Assembly (NCBI GenBank): GCA_937957805.1
Contig: CALFXW010000106.1
Span: forward strand, 1-9,387
Source: an uncultured Sphingopyxis sp.
Lineage (GTDB): Bacteria; Pseudomonadota; Alphaproteobacteria; Sphingomonadales; Sphingomonadaceae
Reading direction: 5' to 3'
Length of the DNA stretch: 9,387 bases
The number at the start of each line of letters is the position of its first letter. The first letter of the stretch is position 1. The translations under genes and the position numbers were made by a program. Positions 1-6,022 of the stretch are shown here, piece after piece. Below the pieces are notes generated by a model. The model made no database searches. It was not told the origin of the DNA and was given only the letters and a program-made list of their open reading frames with translations.

Positions 1-31
1 ACTCTTTCCCTACACGACGCTCTTCCGATCT
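1..31 (+). other. Illumina TruSeq adapter remnant (non-genomic)
   Basis: These bases match the last 31 nucleotides of the TruSeq universal adapter / read-1 primer, including the diagnostic stretches CTACACGACGC and GCTCTTCCGATCT. The match ends exactly at the T where adapter ligates to insert. This is library sequence left on the contig end, so genome annotation should start at base 32. It also opens a false in-frame extension of the minus-strand gene that follows. The identification is from memory of the adapter sequence and the match is essentially complete. Confidence 0.97.
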
Positions 32-1084
32 GCTGGAATTGGTGCGCAGATATTCGCCCCCAAATTGCAGCTTGAGCCAGTTCGCCGCATCCAGGCTGTT
101 CTGCCATTCAATGTGATGAATGACGCCAAAGACACGGAAATTATTGAATGAAAATGCGACAGGGTCGGTGCCGATGCGCCGGATGTCGGTGCGCGCATAG
201 GATATGCGCGTGCTCAAACGCCCGTCGAGCAGCGCGGTGCTCCCCGCGATACGTGCCGTCCATTGGCGATTGGCACTCACCGGCAGCGCATTGGCCCCGA
301 CGCCAAAGGGCGAATCATATTCCGCCTGTCCATCGATCAGCAGCGCGTTCGCCTCCACAAATGTGGCGGACGATATGTTGGCGCGCAGCCGAGCGTTGAG
401 CATCAAATTGTCGAAACCATCGCGTTCGGTGCCGCCGCGTAACGATGAAATACCATCGCTCTTGTACCAACTGCCGCCAATGCCGCCGGAAATCGCGCCG
501 CTGCGCCCCGATGCATTGGCATAGGCGCGAAATGTATCGGCATGGCCATATTCACCGCCCGCCGACAGGTTCAAACTGTCCGTCGGTGCGGTCGTGTCAA
601 TTGCGACGACGCCGCCGATTGCTTGACTGCCCCAGACGACCGAATTGGCCCCGCGCAGCAACTCCACCCGCGCGACACTGCCGGCGAGTAGTGCGCCAAA
701 ATCAAACGCGCCATTGGGGCTGGACGGGTCATTCACCCGCACGCCGTCGATAATCACTAATGTCTGGGAACTATTGGCCCCGCGAATGAAGACGCTGCTT
801 TGCCCGCCTACCCCGCCGCGCGTCGCGACCGCGACAGCGGGCAGGGTGCGCAACGCATCGGCAATTGTAACCGCCTGAATCCGTTCCAGATCAGCGGCGG
901 TGACCACGCTAATTGCCTGCCCGGTTTCACTGGCCGGGGTGGCAATGCCGGTCGCGGTGACCACCAGCGGTGTGTCTGTGCTTCCAACGATATAGTCAGC
1001 GAAAATAATTTCGTCGGCGGCAAAGGCGGGTGTAGCCAGCACGAATGCGAGCGAAATGAGCGAGATTTGGTGGGAGAGACGCAT
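32..1084 (-). CDS. btuB: BtuB-type TonB-dependent cobalamin receptor, N-terminal 351 codons
   Basis: This is an outer-membrane receptor that would take up vitamin B12 using TonB/ExbBD energy. The start codon at 1084 is preceded by a GAGGA Shine-Dalgarno sequence (1096-1092). The product begins with a Sec signal peptide, probably cut after residue 22 (PAFA|AD). A TonB box (LVVTATG, about residues 40-46) follows. The plug domain spans roughly 54-167, with the hallmark stretches VFIRGANSSQTLVIIDGVRV and VVWGSQAIGGVV, closely resembling the BtuB plug. The first beta-barrel strands follow. No stop codon occurs before base 32. The remaining barrel (full receptors are usually 600-700 residues) lies off the contig. 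The upstream cobalamin riboswitch independently supports B12 as substrate. Another corrinoid or cobinamide could also be carried. Confidence 0.92.
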
Positions 1085-1091
1085 ACTATTA

Positions 1092-1125
1092 TCCTCTATT
1101 CAACGGCTTTACCGTCAAACGAGGA
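1092..1125 (-). promoter_or_regulatory. Shine-Dalgarno-sequestering hairpin (riboswitch expression platform)
   Basis: Read on the minus strand, TCCTC (1125-1121) pairs with the btuB Shine-Dalgarno GAGGA (1096-1092). Inside it, TTT (1119-1117) pairs with GAA (1101-1099) with one wobble. GACGG (1116-1112) then pairs with CCGTT (1106-1102), closing the loop TAAAG. G1120 can wobble with T1098, leaving A1097 bulged. That is about 14 base pairs with one bulge and a five-base loop. No U-tract follows, so translational rather than transcriptional control is inferred. The pairing is read from the sequence; its role as the B12-dependent switch is inference. Confidence 0.6.
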
Positions 1126-1170
1126 ATTCCCCCGATCACCCCGGTGCACCCCGCCCGGACCAATAGACGG

Positions 1171-1349
1171 CAACGCGTGGCAGGTCTCCTGACTCGCCGG
1201 ATAAGCGGTTCTGGTCGCCTTCCCATTTCCCCTTGGCGGGGCAACAGTGGCATTTGACCAAAGCCTGACCGGTCACAGTTGCGGGGGCAGCGCCGGATTC
1301 TTGACCGGCTTCCCTTTTCACCCCCGTCGCCGGGGGAACCATGCGTTAC
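1171..1349 (-). promoter_or_regulatory. Cobalamin riboswitch aptamer
   Basis: This leader RNA element senses adenosyl- or other cobalamins and turns down B12 uptake genes. On the minus strand it shows the conserved blocks in order: GGTTCCCCC, then GGGAAGCCGGT, GAATCCGGCGC, GCCCCCGCAACTGTGA, GCCACTG (1251-1245), and the B12 box AGTCAGGAGACCTGCC (1194-1179). AACGC (1347-1343) can pair with GCGTT (1176-1172) to close the outer helix, and this sets the boundaries. It lies 87 bases upstream of the btuB start, in the same direction. The conserved blocks are unmistakable; the exact ends are approximate. Confidence 0.96.
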
Positions 1350-1357
1350 AGGCGCGG

Positions 1358-1386
1358 CGCATAGGCCGGGTTGGGGTGTAGCGCAA
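1358..1386 (-). promoter_or_regulatory. Candidate sigma-70-type promoter for the riboswitch-btuB transcript
   Basis: On the minus strand TTGCGC (1386-1381) is followed, after exactly 17 bases, by TATGCG (1363-1358). These are a moderate -35 and a weak -10 match. Transcription would start near 1351, only a couple of bases before the first helix of the aptamer, as expected for a riboswitch leader. The position fits better than the motif scores do, so this is a prediction only. Confidence 0.38.
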
Positions 1387-1589
1387 GGGGGTGGCGCTGG
1401 CGCGTGACGATATGGTGGCGGTTGTCGCCGCTTTGCGCCGCATGGAGCATGATTTCACTGGAGCGGCGCGCATGCGCGCTGACGGTTATCTCGCGCGGCA
1501 ATTTGTTAGGCGAAACAATTCGTGTCAGTGAAACTATTTTATCACTGAGTCACAAGATTATTGCGGACGCGTTTAAGCTGGGGCAGGCA
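1387..1589. other. Intergenic stretch between the riboswitch promoter and the COQ7-like gene
   Basis: No confident gene lies here. The first part (to about 1500) is GC-rich. It contains a short plus-strand open frame (GTG at 1391, ATG at 1412, stop TGA at 1529-1531) encoding up to 46 residues, including MVAVVAALRRMEHDF and RADGYLARQFVRR. The frame has no usable ribosome-binding site and no recognised family, so it could be chance or the remnant of a gene. From about 1501 to 1560 the sequence becomes strongly AT-rich (about one third G+C by hand count) and holds the inverted repeat listed separately. Any promoter for the downstream gene should be here, but I could not place -35 and -10 boxes convincingly. 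Confidence 0.5.
1525..1548. repeat. 7-bp perfect inverted repeat upstream of the COQ7-like gene
   Basis: TCAGTGA (1525-1531) and TCACTGA (1542-1548) are exact reverse complements separated by the 10-base AT-rich spacer AACTATTTTA. The arm centres are 17 bases apart. The element lies about 42 bases before the proposed start codon of the COQ7-like gene. It could be a dimeric regulator operator or a stem-loop in the leader. A terminator is less likely because no T-run follows the second arm. Confidence 0.5.
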
Positions 1590-2147
1590 ATGAAGATGTC
1601 TCTTGCAGCTCGGTTAAGCGTCGGTGAAACAATCGGCGATCGTGTTATGAAAGTCGATCATGCGGGCGAGCATGGTGCGGTGTGTGTCTATCTCGTTCAA
1701 CGATGGTTTGCGCGCTGGCGTGCGCCAGAAATGTTAGTCGAACTGGATCATTTCATTGCGCACGAGAAAGGACATCGCACTCGCTTCCAAGATGAACTGA
1801 CGCGGAGGGGGCGATCTCGATGCCGCAGCTATTTTTGGTGTGGCCTTGGGGGAGGTGTCCTTGGCGCAATTACTGGGATCGCGGGGCGAAATGCCATTGC
1901 GGCTACAACCGTGGCAATCGAGCGAATCGTACTTCAGCACATGCATGCGCAGATTGAACACCTGCTCGCAGTGGACGAGGCTGCGGTGGGAATCCTGCGG
2001 ACAATTGTTGCCGAGGAGCAAGAGCACCACGACTTGTCGGTGCGACGCTTGGGTCGGAAAAATATTTGGTCTACGATCATCAATCCAATCGTTGGATCAT
2101 CAACCGAAGCTGTGATTTGGCTTGGGATGAATCTCAGGCTGACGTGA
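1590..2147 (+). CDS. coq7: COQ7-family di-iron hydroxylase (demethoxyubiquinone hydroxylase-like)
   Basis: COQ7 proteins hydroxylate demethoxyubiquinone in late ubiquinone synthesis, at the inner face of the membrane. With the start at 1590 the product is 185 residues, normal for bacterial COQ7. All six ligands of the ferritin-like di-iron centre are present: E27 in KVDHAGEHGAV, E59 and H62 in HEKGH, E111 in VAIERIV, and E143 and H146 in EEQEHHDL. A hydrophobic glycine-rich helix (about 84-110) and an amphipathic C-terminus fit membrane association. The frame stays open upstream to 1371, but that part does not resemble the family. ATGs at 1590 and 1596 are the plausible starts, and neither has a strong Shine-Dalgarno sequence. 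The sequence is divergent from typical alphaproteobacterial COQ7 as I recall it, and GC is about 50-55% by line counts. A paralogue or laterally acquired copy is possible. Confidence 0.8.
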   Translation: MKMSLAARLSVGETIGDRVMKVDHAGEHGAVCVYLVQRWFARWRAPEMLVELDHFIAHEKGHRTRFQDELTRRGRSRCRSYFWCGLGGGVLGAITGIAGRNAIAATTVAIERIVLQHMHAQIEHLLAVDEAAVGILRTIVAEEQEHHDLSVRRLGRKNIWSTIINPIVGSSTEAVIWLGMNLRLT

Positions 2148-2163
2148 TGCTGCGGCGACGCTG

Positions 2164-2253
2164 TGGCGGAAGAGGTGGGATTCGAACCCACGGAGAGCTT
2201 GCACCCTCGCTGGTTTTCAAGACCAGTTCCTTAAACCACTCGGACACTCTTCC
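2164..2253 (-). tRNA. tRNA-Ser (anticodon TGA), CCA encoded
   Basis: The acceptor arms GGAAGAG (2253-2247) and CTCTTCC (2174-2168) are exact complements. The discriminator base is G (2167), and CCA (2166-2164) is encoded. The anticodon stem CTGGT/ACCAG encloses the loop CTTGAAA with anticodon TGA (plus-strand 2217-2219), reading UCA and UCG serine codons. A long class II variable arm precedes the T arm GTGGGTTCGAATCCCAC. The 90-base length is normal for tRNA-Ser. The 3' end faces the COQ7-like gene, whose stop codon is 16 bases away. Confidence 0.97.
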
Positions 2254-2262
2254 AGCGAGCGC

Positions 2263-2291
2263 GCTCTAGCCTCGTGCCAGCGCGGCGGCAA
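2263..2291 (-). promoter_or_regulatory. Candidate promoter of tRNA-Ser
   Basis: On the minus strand TTGCCG (2291-2286) and TAGAGC (2268-2263) are separated by exactly 17 bases. The -10 box ends nine bases before the first tRNA base, so the transcript would carry only a very short leader. Both hexamers are partial matches to the sigma-70 consensus. This is a prediction from spacing and position. Confidence 0.35.
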
Positions 2292-2347
2292 GCAAATTGC
2301 CCGCTGCCCCCTTTTCGTTACGGGGTAAAGCTGGCAAGGTCGCTCGG

Positions 2348-3454
2348 ATGATGCGTCCTGCCCCCCACCGATTCCGATTTGCCGCAGCCGTTACGGCGGC
2401 GCTGCTGTGCGGCGCAACGCTCAACCGTGCCGACGCGCAGGCGGCGAACCCAGCGCCCACACCCGCCGTGCCGCAATCGAATGCGGTTTCGCCGCCTGCT
2501 GATGGTTTTTCGGCCTATGTCGCATCGCTGCGGGCAAAGGCGGCGGCGCGCGGGGTTTCGGCTGCAACATTTGAACGCGCAACCAGCGGGCTTACCTATA
2601 ATGCGCGGGTAGTGTCGCTCGACCGTGGGCAGCGTGATGAGGTGCGGGTGGATCCCAATGCGCCGATTTCACCCTTTGAGCCATATCGCCGCCGCCATGT
2701 CGATGCGGCGCGGATCGCGGGCGGACAGGCGGTTTTCGGGCGCGAACGCGCGCACCTTGCCGCCATAAGCCAGCGCACCGGGGTTCCGGCAGGCGTCATC
2801 CTGGGCATTTATGGCCATGAAACCAACTATGGCCGGATTACCGGTGATTTCGACATTTTGCGCGCGCTGGCAACGCTTGCTTATGACGGGCGGCGACGTG
2901 CCTTGTTTGAAGAAGAGTTTCTTTCGGCGCTCGTCATGGTGGAACAGGGTGCGCCGCCCGCCGCGCTGACCGGCAGCTGGGCAGGCGCAATCGGCCATCC
3001 GCAATTTCTGCCGTCGGTTTATTTGCGCATGGCGCAGGATGGCGATGGGGACGGGGTGGCCGCCATCTGGAATAATCAGGCCGATGCGCTGGCCAGCATT
3101 GCCCATTATTTGCAGGTTTCGGGGTATAAACGTGGCGAACATTGGGGTTATGCCGTGTCGGTGCCCGCTGGGCTGAACCGCGGGGACATCGCTTCGCGCA
3201 GTGTATCACCGCGCTGTCCGCGCGTTTTTGCACGCCATAGCCGTTACCTGACGGCGGATGAATGGCGCGCGCGTGGGGTGGCTTTCGAGGCGCGCGTTCC
3301 GACGGGCGACATGCTGCTCAGCCTGATTGAACCCGATGGGGCGGGACAAACCGCTTATTTACTAAGTGGCAGTTACCGCGCGATCCTCGATTATAATTGT
3401 TCCAATTTTTACGCGCTTTCGGTGGGGCTATTGGCAGATGCGATTGAACCTTAA
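2348..3454 (+). CDS. Lytic murein transglycosylase, MltB (SLT_2) family
   Basis: This periplasmic enzyme cleaves the MurNAc-GlcNAc bond of peptidoglycan, leaving 1,6-anhydroMurNAc. The start at 2348 is chosen for AAGG about eight bases upstream; the frame is also open to a TTG at 2297. The 368-residue product starts with a Sec signal peptide (FAAAVTAALLCGATLNRADA, cut near residues 30-32) and a proline/alanine linker. The catalytic domain then fills about 53-366. The catalytic acid is E158 in GIYGHETNYG (family pattern ExxYG). Other family motifs are FDILRALATLAYDGRR, GSWAGAIGHPQFLPSVYL and IWNNQADALASIAHYL. There is no LysM or peptidoglycan-binding domain at the C-terminus. The cysteine in LLCGA is not in a good lipobox, so a soluble protein is more likely than a lipoprotein. 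It overlaps the next gene by 17 bases. Confidence 0.92.
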   Translation: MMRPAPHRFRFAAAVTAALLCGATLNRADAQAANPAPTPAVPQSNAVSPPADGFSAYVASLRAKAAARGVSAATFERATSGLTYNARVVSLDRGQRDEVRVDPNAPISPFEPYRRRHVDAARIAGGQAVFGRERAHLAAISQRTGVPAGVILGIYGHETNYGRITGDFDILRALATLAYDGRRRALFEEEFLSALVMVEQGAPPAALTGSWAGAIGHPQFLPSVYLRMAQDGDGDGVAAIWNNQADALASIAHYLQVSGYKRGEHWGYAVSVPAGLNRGDIASRSVSPRCPRVFARHSRYLTADEWRARGVAFEARVPTGDMLLSLIEPDGAGQTAYLLSGSYRAILDYNCSNFYALSVGLLADAIEP

Positions 3455-4340
3455 GCTGGCCGCACCCGCGGCGATTTTGCTGTTGTCGGGCTGTGGCATG
3501 ATGGGGGGGGAGGGGTCCCCGCGCGCCACCACCGTCCCGGCAACATCCGCCAACATGGTCGCCGATGCGCCGGTCATCGTCGGTGCGCCCTATAATATTG
3601 GTGCGCAACGCTATGTCCCCGTTGATCAGGCAGATTATGACGAAGTTGGCTATGCCAGTTGGTATGGTGGCGAATTGGACGGGCAACCGACCGCGAATGG
3701 CGAAGCTTTTCGTCCATCGGGCGTCAGCGCCGCACACCGCACCTTGCCGCTGCCCAGCTATGTTGAGGTAACGCGGCTCGACACCGGACGGACAATTTTG
3801 GTGCGGATAAATGATCGCGGGCCTGCCGACCCCAATCGGCTGATTGATTTGTCGGCGGGGGCCGCCGCACAATTGGGCATTGCCGAAAGCGGGATGGCAC
3901 AGGTGCGCGTGCGCCGCGTCAACCCGCCGGAGGGTGATCGCTTGACCTTGCGGCGCGGCGAACCGGCATTGCAGCGCATCGACACGCCGCAAAGTCTGCT
4001 CGATATTTTGCGCGAACGGGTGGCGCGTCTGCCGCGTCCGAGTGGCTATGTGGCTGCTACTGTGCCTGCTTCGCCGCCAGCGACGGCTGTAGCGCCAGCC
4101 GCGCCTGCTACGCCTGCAGCGCCCAGTGGAGCAGGCCCTTTCAGCGTTCAAATCGGCGCATTTTCATCGCGCGAACGGGCCGAAGTACTGGCGCGGCGGC
4201 TCGGCGCGCGGGTCGAACAAAGCGGCAATGTCTATCGCGTGCGCACCGGCCCCTTTGCCACGGCAGCGGCGGCAGAGGCGGAATTGCGCCGGTTACGTAG
4301 CGCGGGGCAGCCGGGCGCGGTAATTCAGCGCGGCCCATGA
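3438..4340 (+). CDS. rlpA: Septal lytic transglycosylase lipoprotein RlpA (DPBB plus SPOR)
   Basis: RlpA is an outer-membrane lipoprotein that cleaves denuded septal glycan strands during cell separation. The 300-residue product has a lipobox, LLLSGC, with lipidated C19. The double-psi beta-barrel domain (about 70-160) shows GYASWYGGELDGQPTANGEA, SAAHRTLP, VRINDRGP and RLIDLS. H100 and D126 match the two residues needed for catalysis in Pseudomonas RlpA, so the enzyme should be active. A proline/alanine linker leads to a SPOR domain (233-300: FSVQIGAFSSRERAEVLARR, YRVRTGPF), which binds denuded peptidoglycan at the septum. The start at 3438 places the signal peptide correctly, overlaps the transglycosylase gene by 17 bases and has a G-rich ribosome-binding stretch (3421-3427). 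An eight-G run (3503-3510) lies just after the lipobox. Confidence 0.93.
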   Translation: MRLNLKLAAPAAILLLSGCGMMGGEGSPRATTVPATSANMVADAPVIVGAPYNIGAQRYVPVDQADYDEVGYASWYGGELDGQPTANGEAFRPSGVSAAHRTLPLPSYVEVTRLDTGRTILVRINDRGPADPNRLIDLSAGAAAQLGIAESGMAQVRVRRVNPPEGDRLTLRRGEPALQRIDTPQSLLDILRERVARLPRPSGYVAATVPASPPATAVAPAAPATPAAPSGAGPFSVQIGAFSSRERAEVLARRLGARVEQSGNVYRVRTGPFATAAAAEAELRRLRSAGQPGAVIQRGP

Positions 4341-4969
4341 GCGGCGCTGGCCGTTTCATCACGCTCGAGGGGGGGGAGGGCGTCGGCAAATCGACGCAAG
4401 TCCGCGCTTTGGCGGCGGCGTTGCGCGCGCGTGGCCTGTCGGTCATCGAAACGCGCGAACCGGGCGGCAGCCCGGGGGCCGAGGCAATCCGCCAAGCATT
4501 GCTGCACGCCCCAGCGGACGCCTGGGGGCGGGAGGCTGAGGCTTTGCTGTTCGCCGCCGCCCGCGCCGACCATGTTGCGCGCCTGATCCGCCCAGCGCTG
4601 GAACGTGGAGATTGGGTCATTTGTGACCGTTTTGTCGATTCAACCCGCGCCTATCAGGGTGGGGGGAGCGGCATGGCCGATGCCGATATTATGGCGCTCC
4701 ATGCAGTGGGTTCGCGCGGGCTTTTGCCCGACAGGACATTATTGTTGCAGGTGGATGGGGCCGAGGCCGTGGCACGGCGACAGGCGCGCGGCAGTGCCGG
4801 CGACGACCGGATCGAGGGGCGTAATGCCGCCTTTCACAACGCCGTCAATGCGGCGTTTCAGGCAATGGCCGCCGCCGAGCCTGAGCGGTTTCGCACGATC
4901 GATGCGGCGGGCGCGCCCGATGTGGTTACGGCGCGCCTTATCAACGCGCTAGACGATTTATTGCCATGA
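4337..4969 (+). CDS. tmk: Thymidylate kinase (dTMP kinase)
   Basis: This cytosolic enzyme phosphorylates dTMP to dTDP with ATP, an essential step to dTTP. The 210-residue product is normal length. It has the P-loop GGEGVGKST (12-20), the TMP-binding motif REPGGSPGAE (40-49), the DRF motif at 97-99 (ICDRFVDSTRAYQGGG) and an arginine-containing lid, ARGSAGDDRIEG. An arginine in the lid together with a P-loop lacking one is the bacterial type II arrangement. The start overlaps the rlpA stop by four bases (ATGA, 4337-4340) and has no obvious Shine-Dalgarno sequence, suggesting translation by re-initiation after rlpA. It likewise shares ATGA with holB at its 3' end. Confidence 0.96.
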   Translation: MSGAGRFITLEGGEGVGKSTQVRALAAALRARGLSVIETREPGGSPGAEAIRQALLHAPADAWGREAEALLFAAARADHVARLIRPALERGDWVICDRFVDSTRAYQGGGSGMADADIMALHAVGSRGLLPDRTLLLQVDGAEAVARRQARGSAGDDRIEGRNAAFHNAVNAAFQAMAAAEPERFRTIDAAGAPDVVTARLINALDDLLP

Positions 4970-5988
4970 CGGCTGAATCAGGCAGCATTTATGCCGAAAC
5001 GGATGGTCTGTTTCGGGCTGCCTTGACCGCCGGGCGGATGCCGCATGCGTGGTTGTTGAGCGGGCCGCCGGGGATTGGCAAATGCGCGTGGGCGCTGGGC
5101 GCGGCAGCCTTTTTGCTGGATGATGGTGCGGCGCGTGCGGCAACGCTTGTCGGGCAATTGAATTGCCGCGCGGGGGGGCAGGTTGCCAGCCTGATGGCGG
5201 CGGGCAGTCACCCCGATTTTCTGTGGCTAAAGCGTGAAGTGCCCAAGGATAAAATCCCCAAGGATGGCAAGCCCCCCAAGGCGGAGGATGTGGCGCGCGC
5301 AATCAACATCGAACAGGTGCGCCAGTTACAGGCGCGCTGTCAGAAGCGTCCGGCGCTCAGCCAATGGCGCGCCATCGTCATCGACGCGGCCGATGATCTG
5401 GAACGGGGCGCGGCCAATGCGCTGCTAAAGCTGTTGGAAGAACCACCGCCAGCTTCGGTCTTTTTGTTGATTTCCCACCAACCCGGACGTTTGTTACCGA
5501 CCATCCGTTCGCGCTGCCGCAGGCTTGATTTCGCATGGGATGCGACGCGCGGCGATGCCATGCTGGCTGCACGGAAGCCGGATTTGGGCGCAACCGAACG
5601 CGCTCTATTGTTGGACGTTGCGCATGGTTCGCCGGGACGTGCCGAACAATATCTGGCCGCGCGATTGCCGGAAATTATGCCGCTGCTCCATGATATCGCG
5701 CAAAATGGCGACCGCGATGGCAAATTTCGCGCCGATCTTGCCAAATTGCTGGGCGGAGCAGGTGGTGCGGCGATGATCCCGGCGCTGATTGACGGCGCTG
5801 CGACAATTGCGGAGAACGCCGCGCGGCGAACAACAGGCGCGGCATTGGTCGATGCACTGGACGCCCGCGCGCGAATTTTGTCGGTTGGGCGTTTTGCCGC
5901 CAGCCAGTCGGAAAGCCCGGTGATGGTCGGCTATGCCATCGCCGATGCCATCGCCGCTTTGGCTGGCGGAACAGAACGGCGCGACTAG
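4966..5988 (+). CDS. holB: DNA polymerase III delta' subunit
   Basis: Delta' is the fixed subunit of the clamp loader that places the beta clamp on primed DNA. The 340-residue product has the AAA+ P-loop GPPGIGK (33-39), an IVIDAADDL stretch in place of a Walker B DExx, ALLKLLEEPPPASVFLLISH, and the SRC motif (S182-R183-C184, arginine finger) in TIRSRCRRL. The collar domain follows. The usual four zinc-binding cysteines between P-loop and Walker B are absent (a lone C in QLNCRAGG). A lysine/proline-rich insertion (KREVPKDKIPKDGKPPKAED) precedes INIEQVRQL. The residue after the P-loop lysine is a cysteine rather than S, T or A. The ATGA overlap with tmk and the tmk-holB order, conserved across proteobacteria, confirm the assignment. 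Confidence 0.94.
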   Translation: MTAESGSIYAETDGLFRAALTAGRMPHAWLLSGPPGIGKCAWALGAAAFLLDDGAARAATLVGQLNCRAGGQVASLMAAGSHPDFLWLKREVPKDKIPKDGKPPKAEDVARAINIEQVRQLQARCQKRPALSQWRAIVIDAADDLERGAANALLKLLEEPPPASVFLLISHQPGRLLPTIRSRCRRLDFAWDATRGDAMLAARKPDLGATERALLLDVAHGSPGRAEQYLAARLPEIMPLLHDIAQNGDRDGKFRADLAKLLGGAGGAAMIPALIDGAATIAENAARRTTGAALVDALDARARILSVGRFAASQSESPVMVGYAIADAIAALAGGTERRD

Positions 5989-6022
5989 GCAATTGGCGCG
6001 CGGCCCGGTAGAGGCAAGCCCC

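Noticed and set aside
1136..1342. Minus-strand 68-codon open frame upstream of btuB
   Set aside because: It lies almost wholly on the cobalamin riboswitch; its residues simply translate the conserved aptamer blocks and B12 box.
1371..1589. N-terminal extension of the COQ7-like protein to 258 residues
   Set aside because: The extra residues are tryptophan/arginine-rich and unlike the family. The frame also begins inside the btuB promoter region, and the family length fits a start at 1590.
1934..2191. Minus-strand frame starting MGSNPTSSA
   Set aside because: It starts in the tRNA-Ser T arm and runs antisense through the COQ7-like gene, so it is a shadow of both.
2148..2253. tRNA-Ser as an attachment site of an integrated element
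   Set aside because: I found no second copy of the tRNA 3' segment elsewhere in the window and no integrase. The lower-GC neighbour alone is not enough.
2066..2269. Plus-strand 67-codon frame with GGIRTHG-like residues
   Set aside because: This peptide is the typical translation of the antisense strand of a tRNA T arm. The frame overlaps tRNA-Ser and the COQ7-like gene.
2297..2330. Promoter for the transglycosylase operon (TTGCCC near 2297)
   Set aside because: No acceptable -10 box lies at 16-18 bases from it; the downstream bases are GC-rich.
3318..4151. Long antisense frame (277 codons) opposite rlpA
   Set aside because: Arginine/histidine-rich composition typical of antisense frames in GC-rich DNA. 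The sense strand holds a full RlpA with all its motifs.
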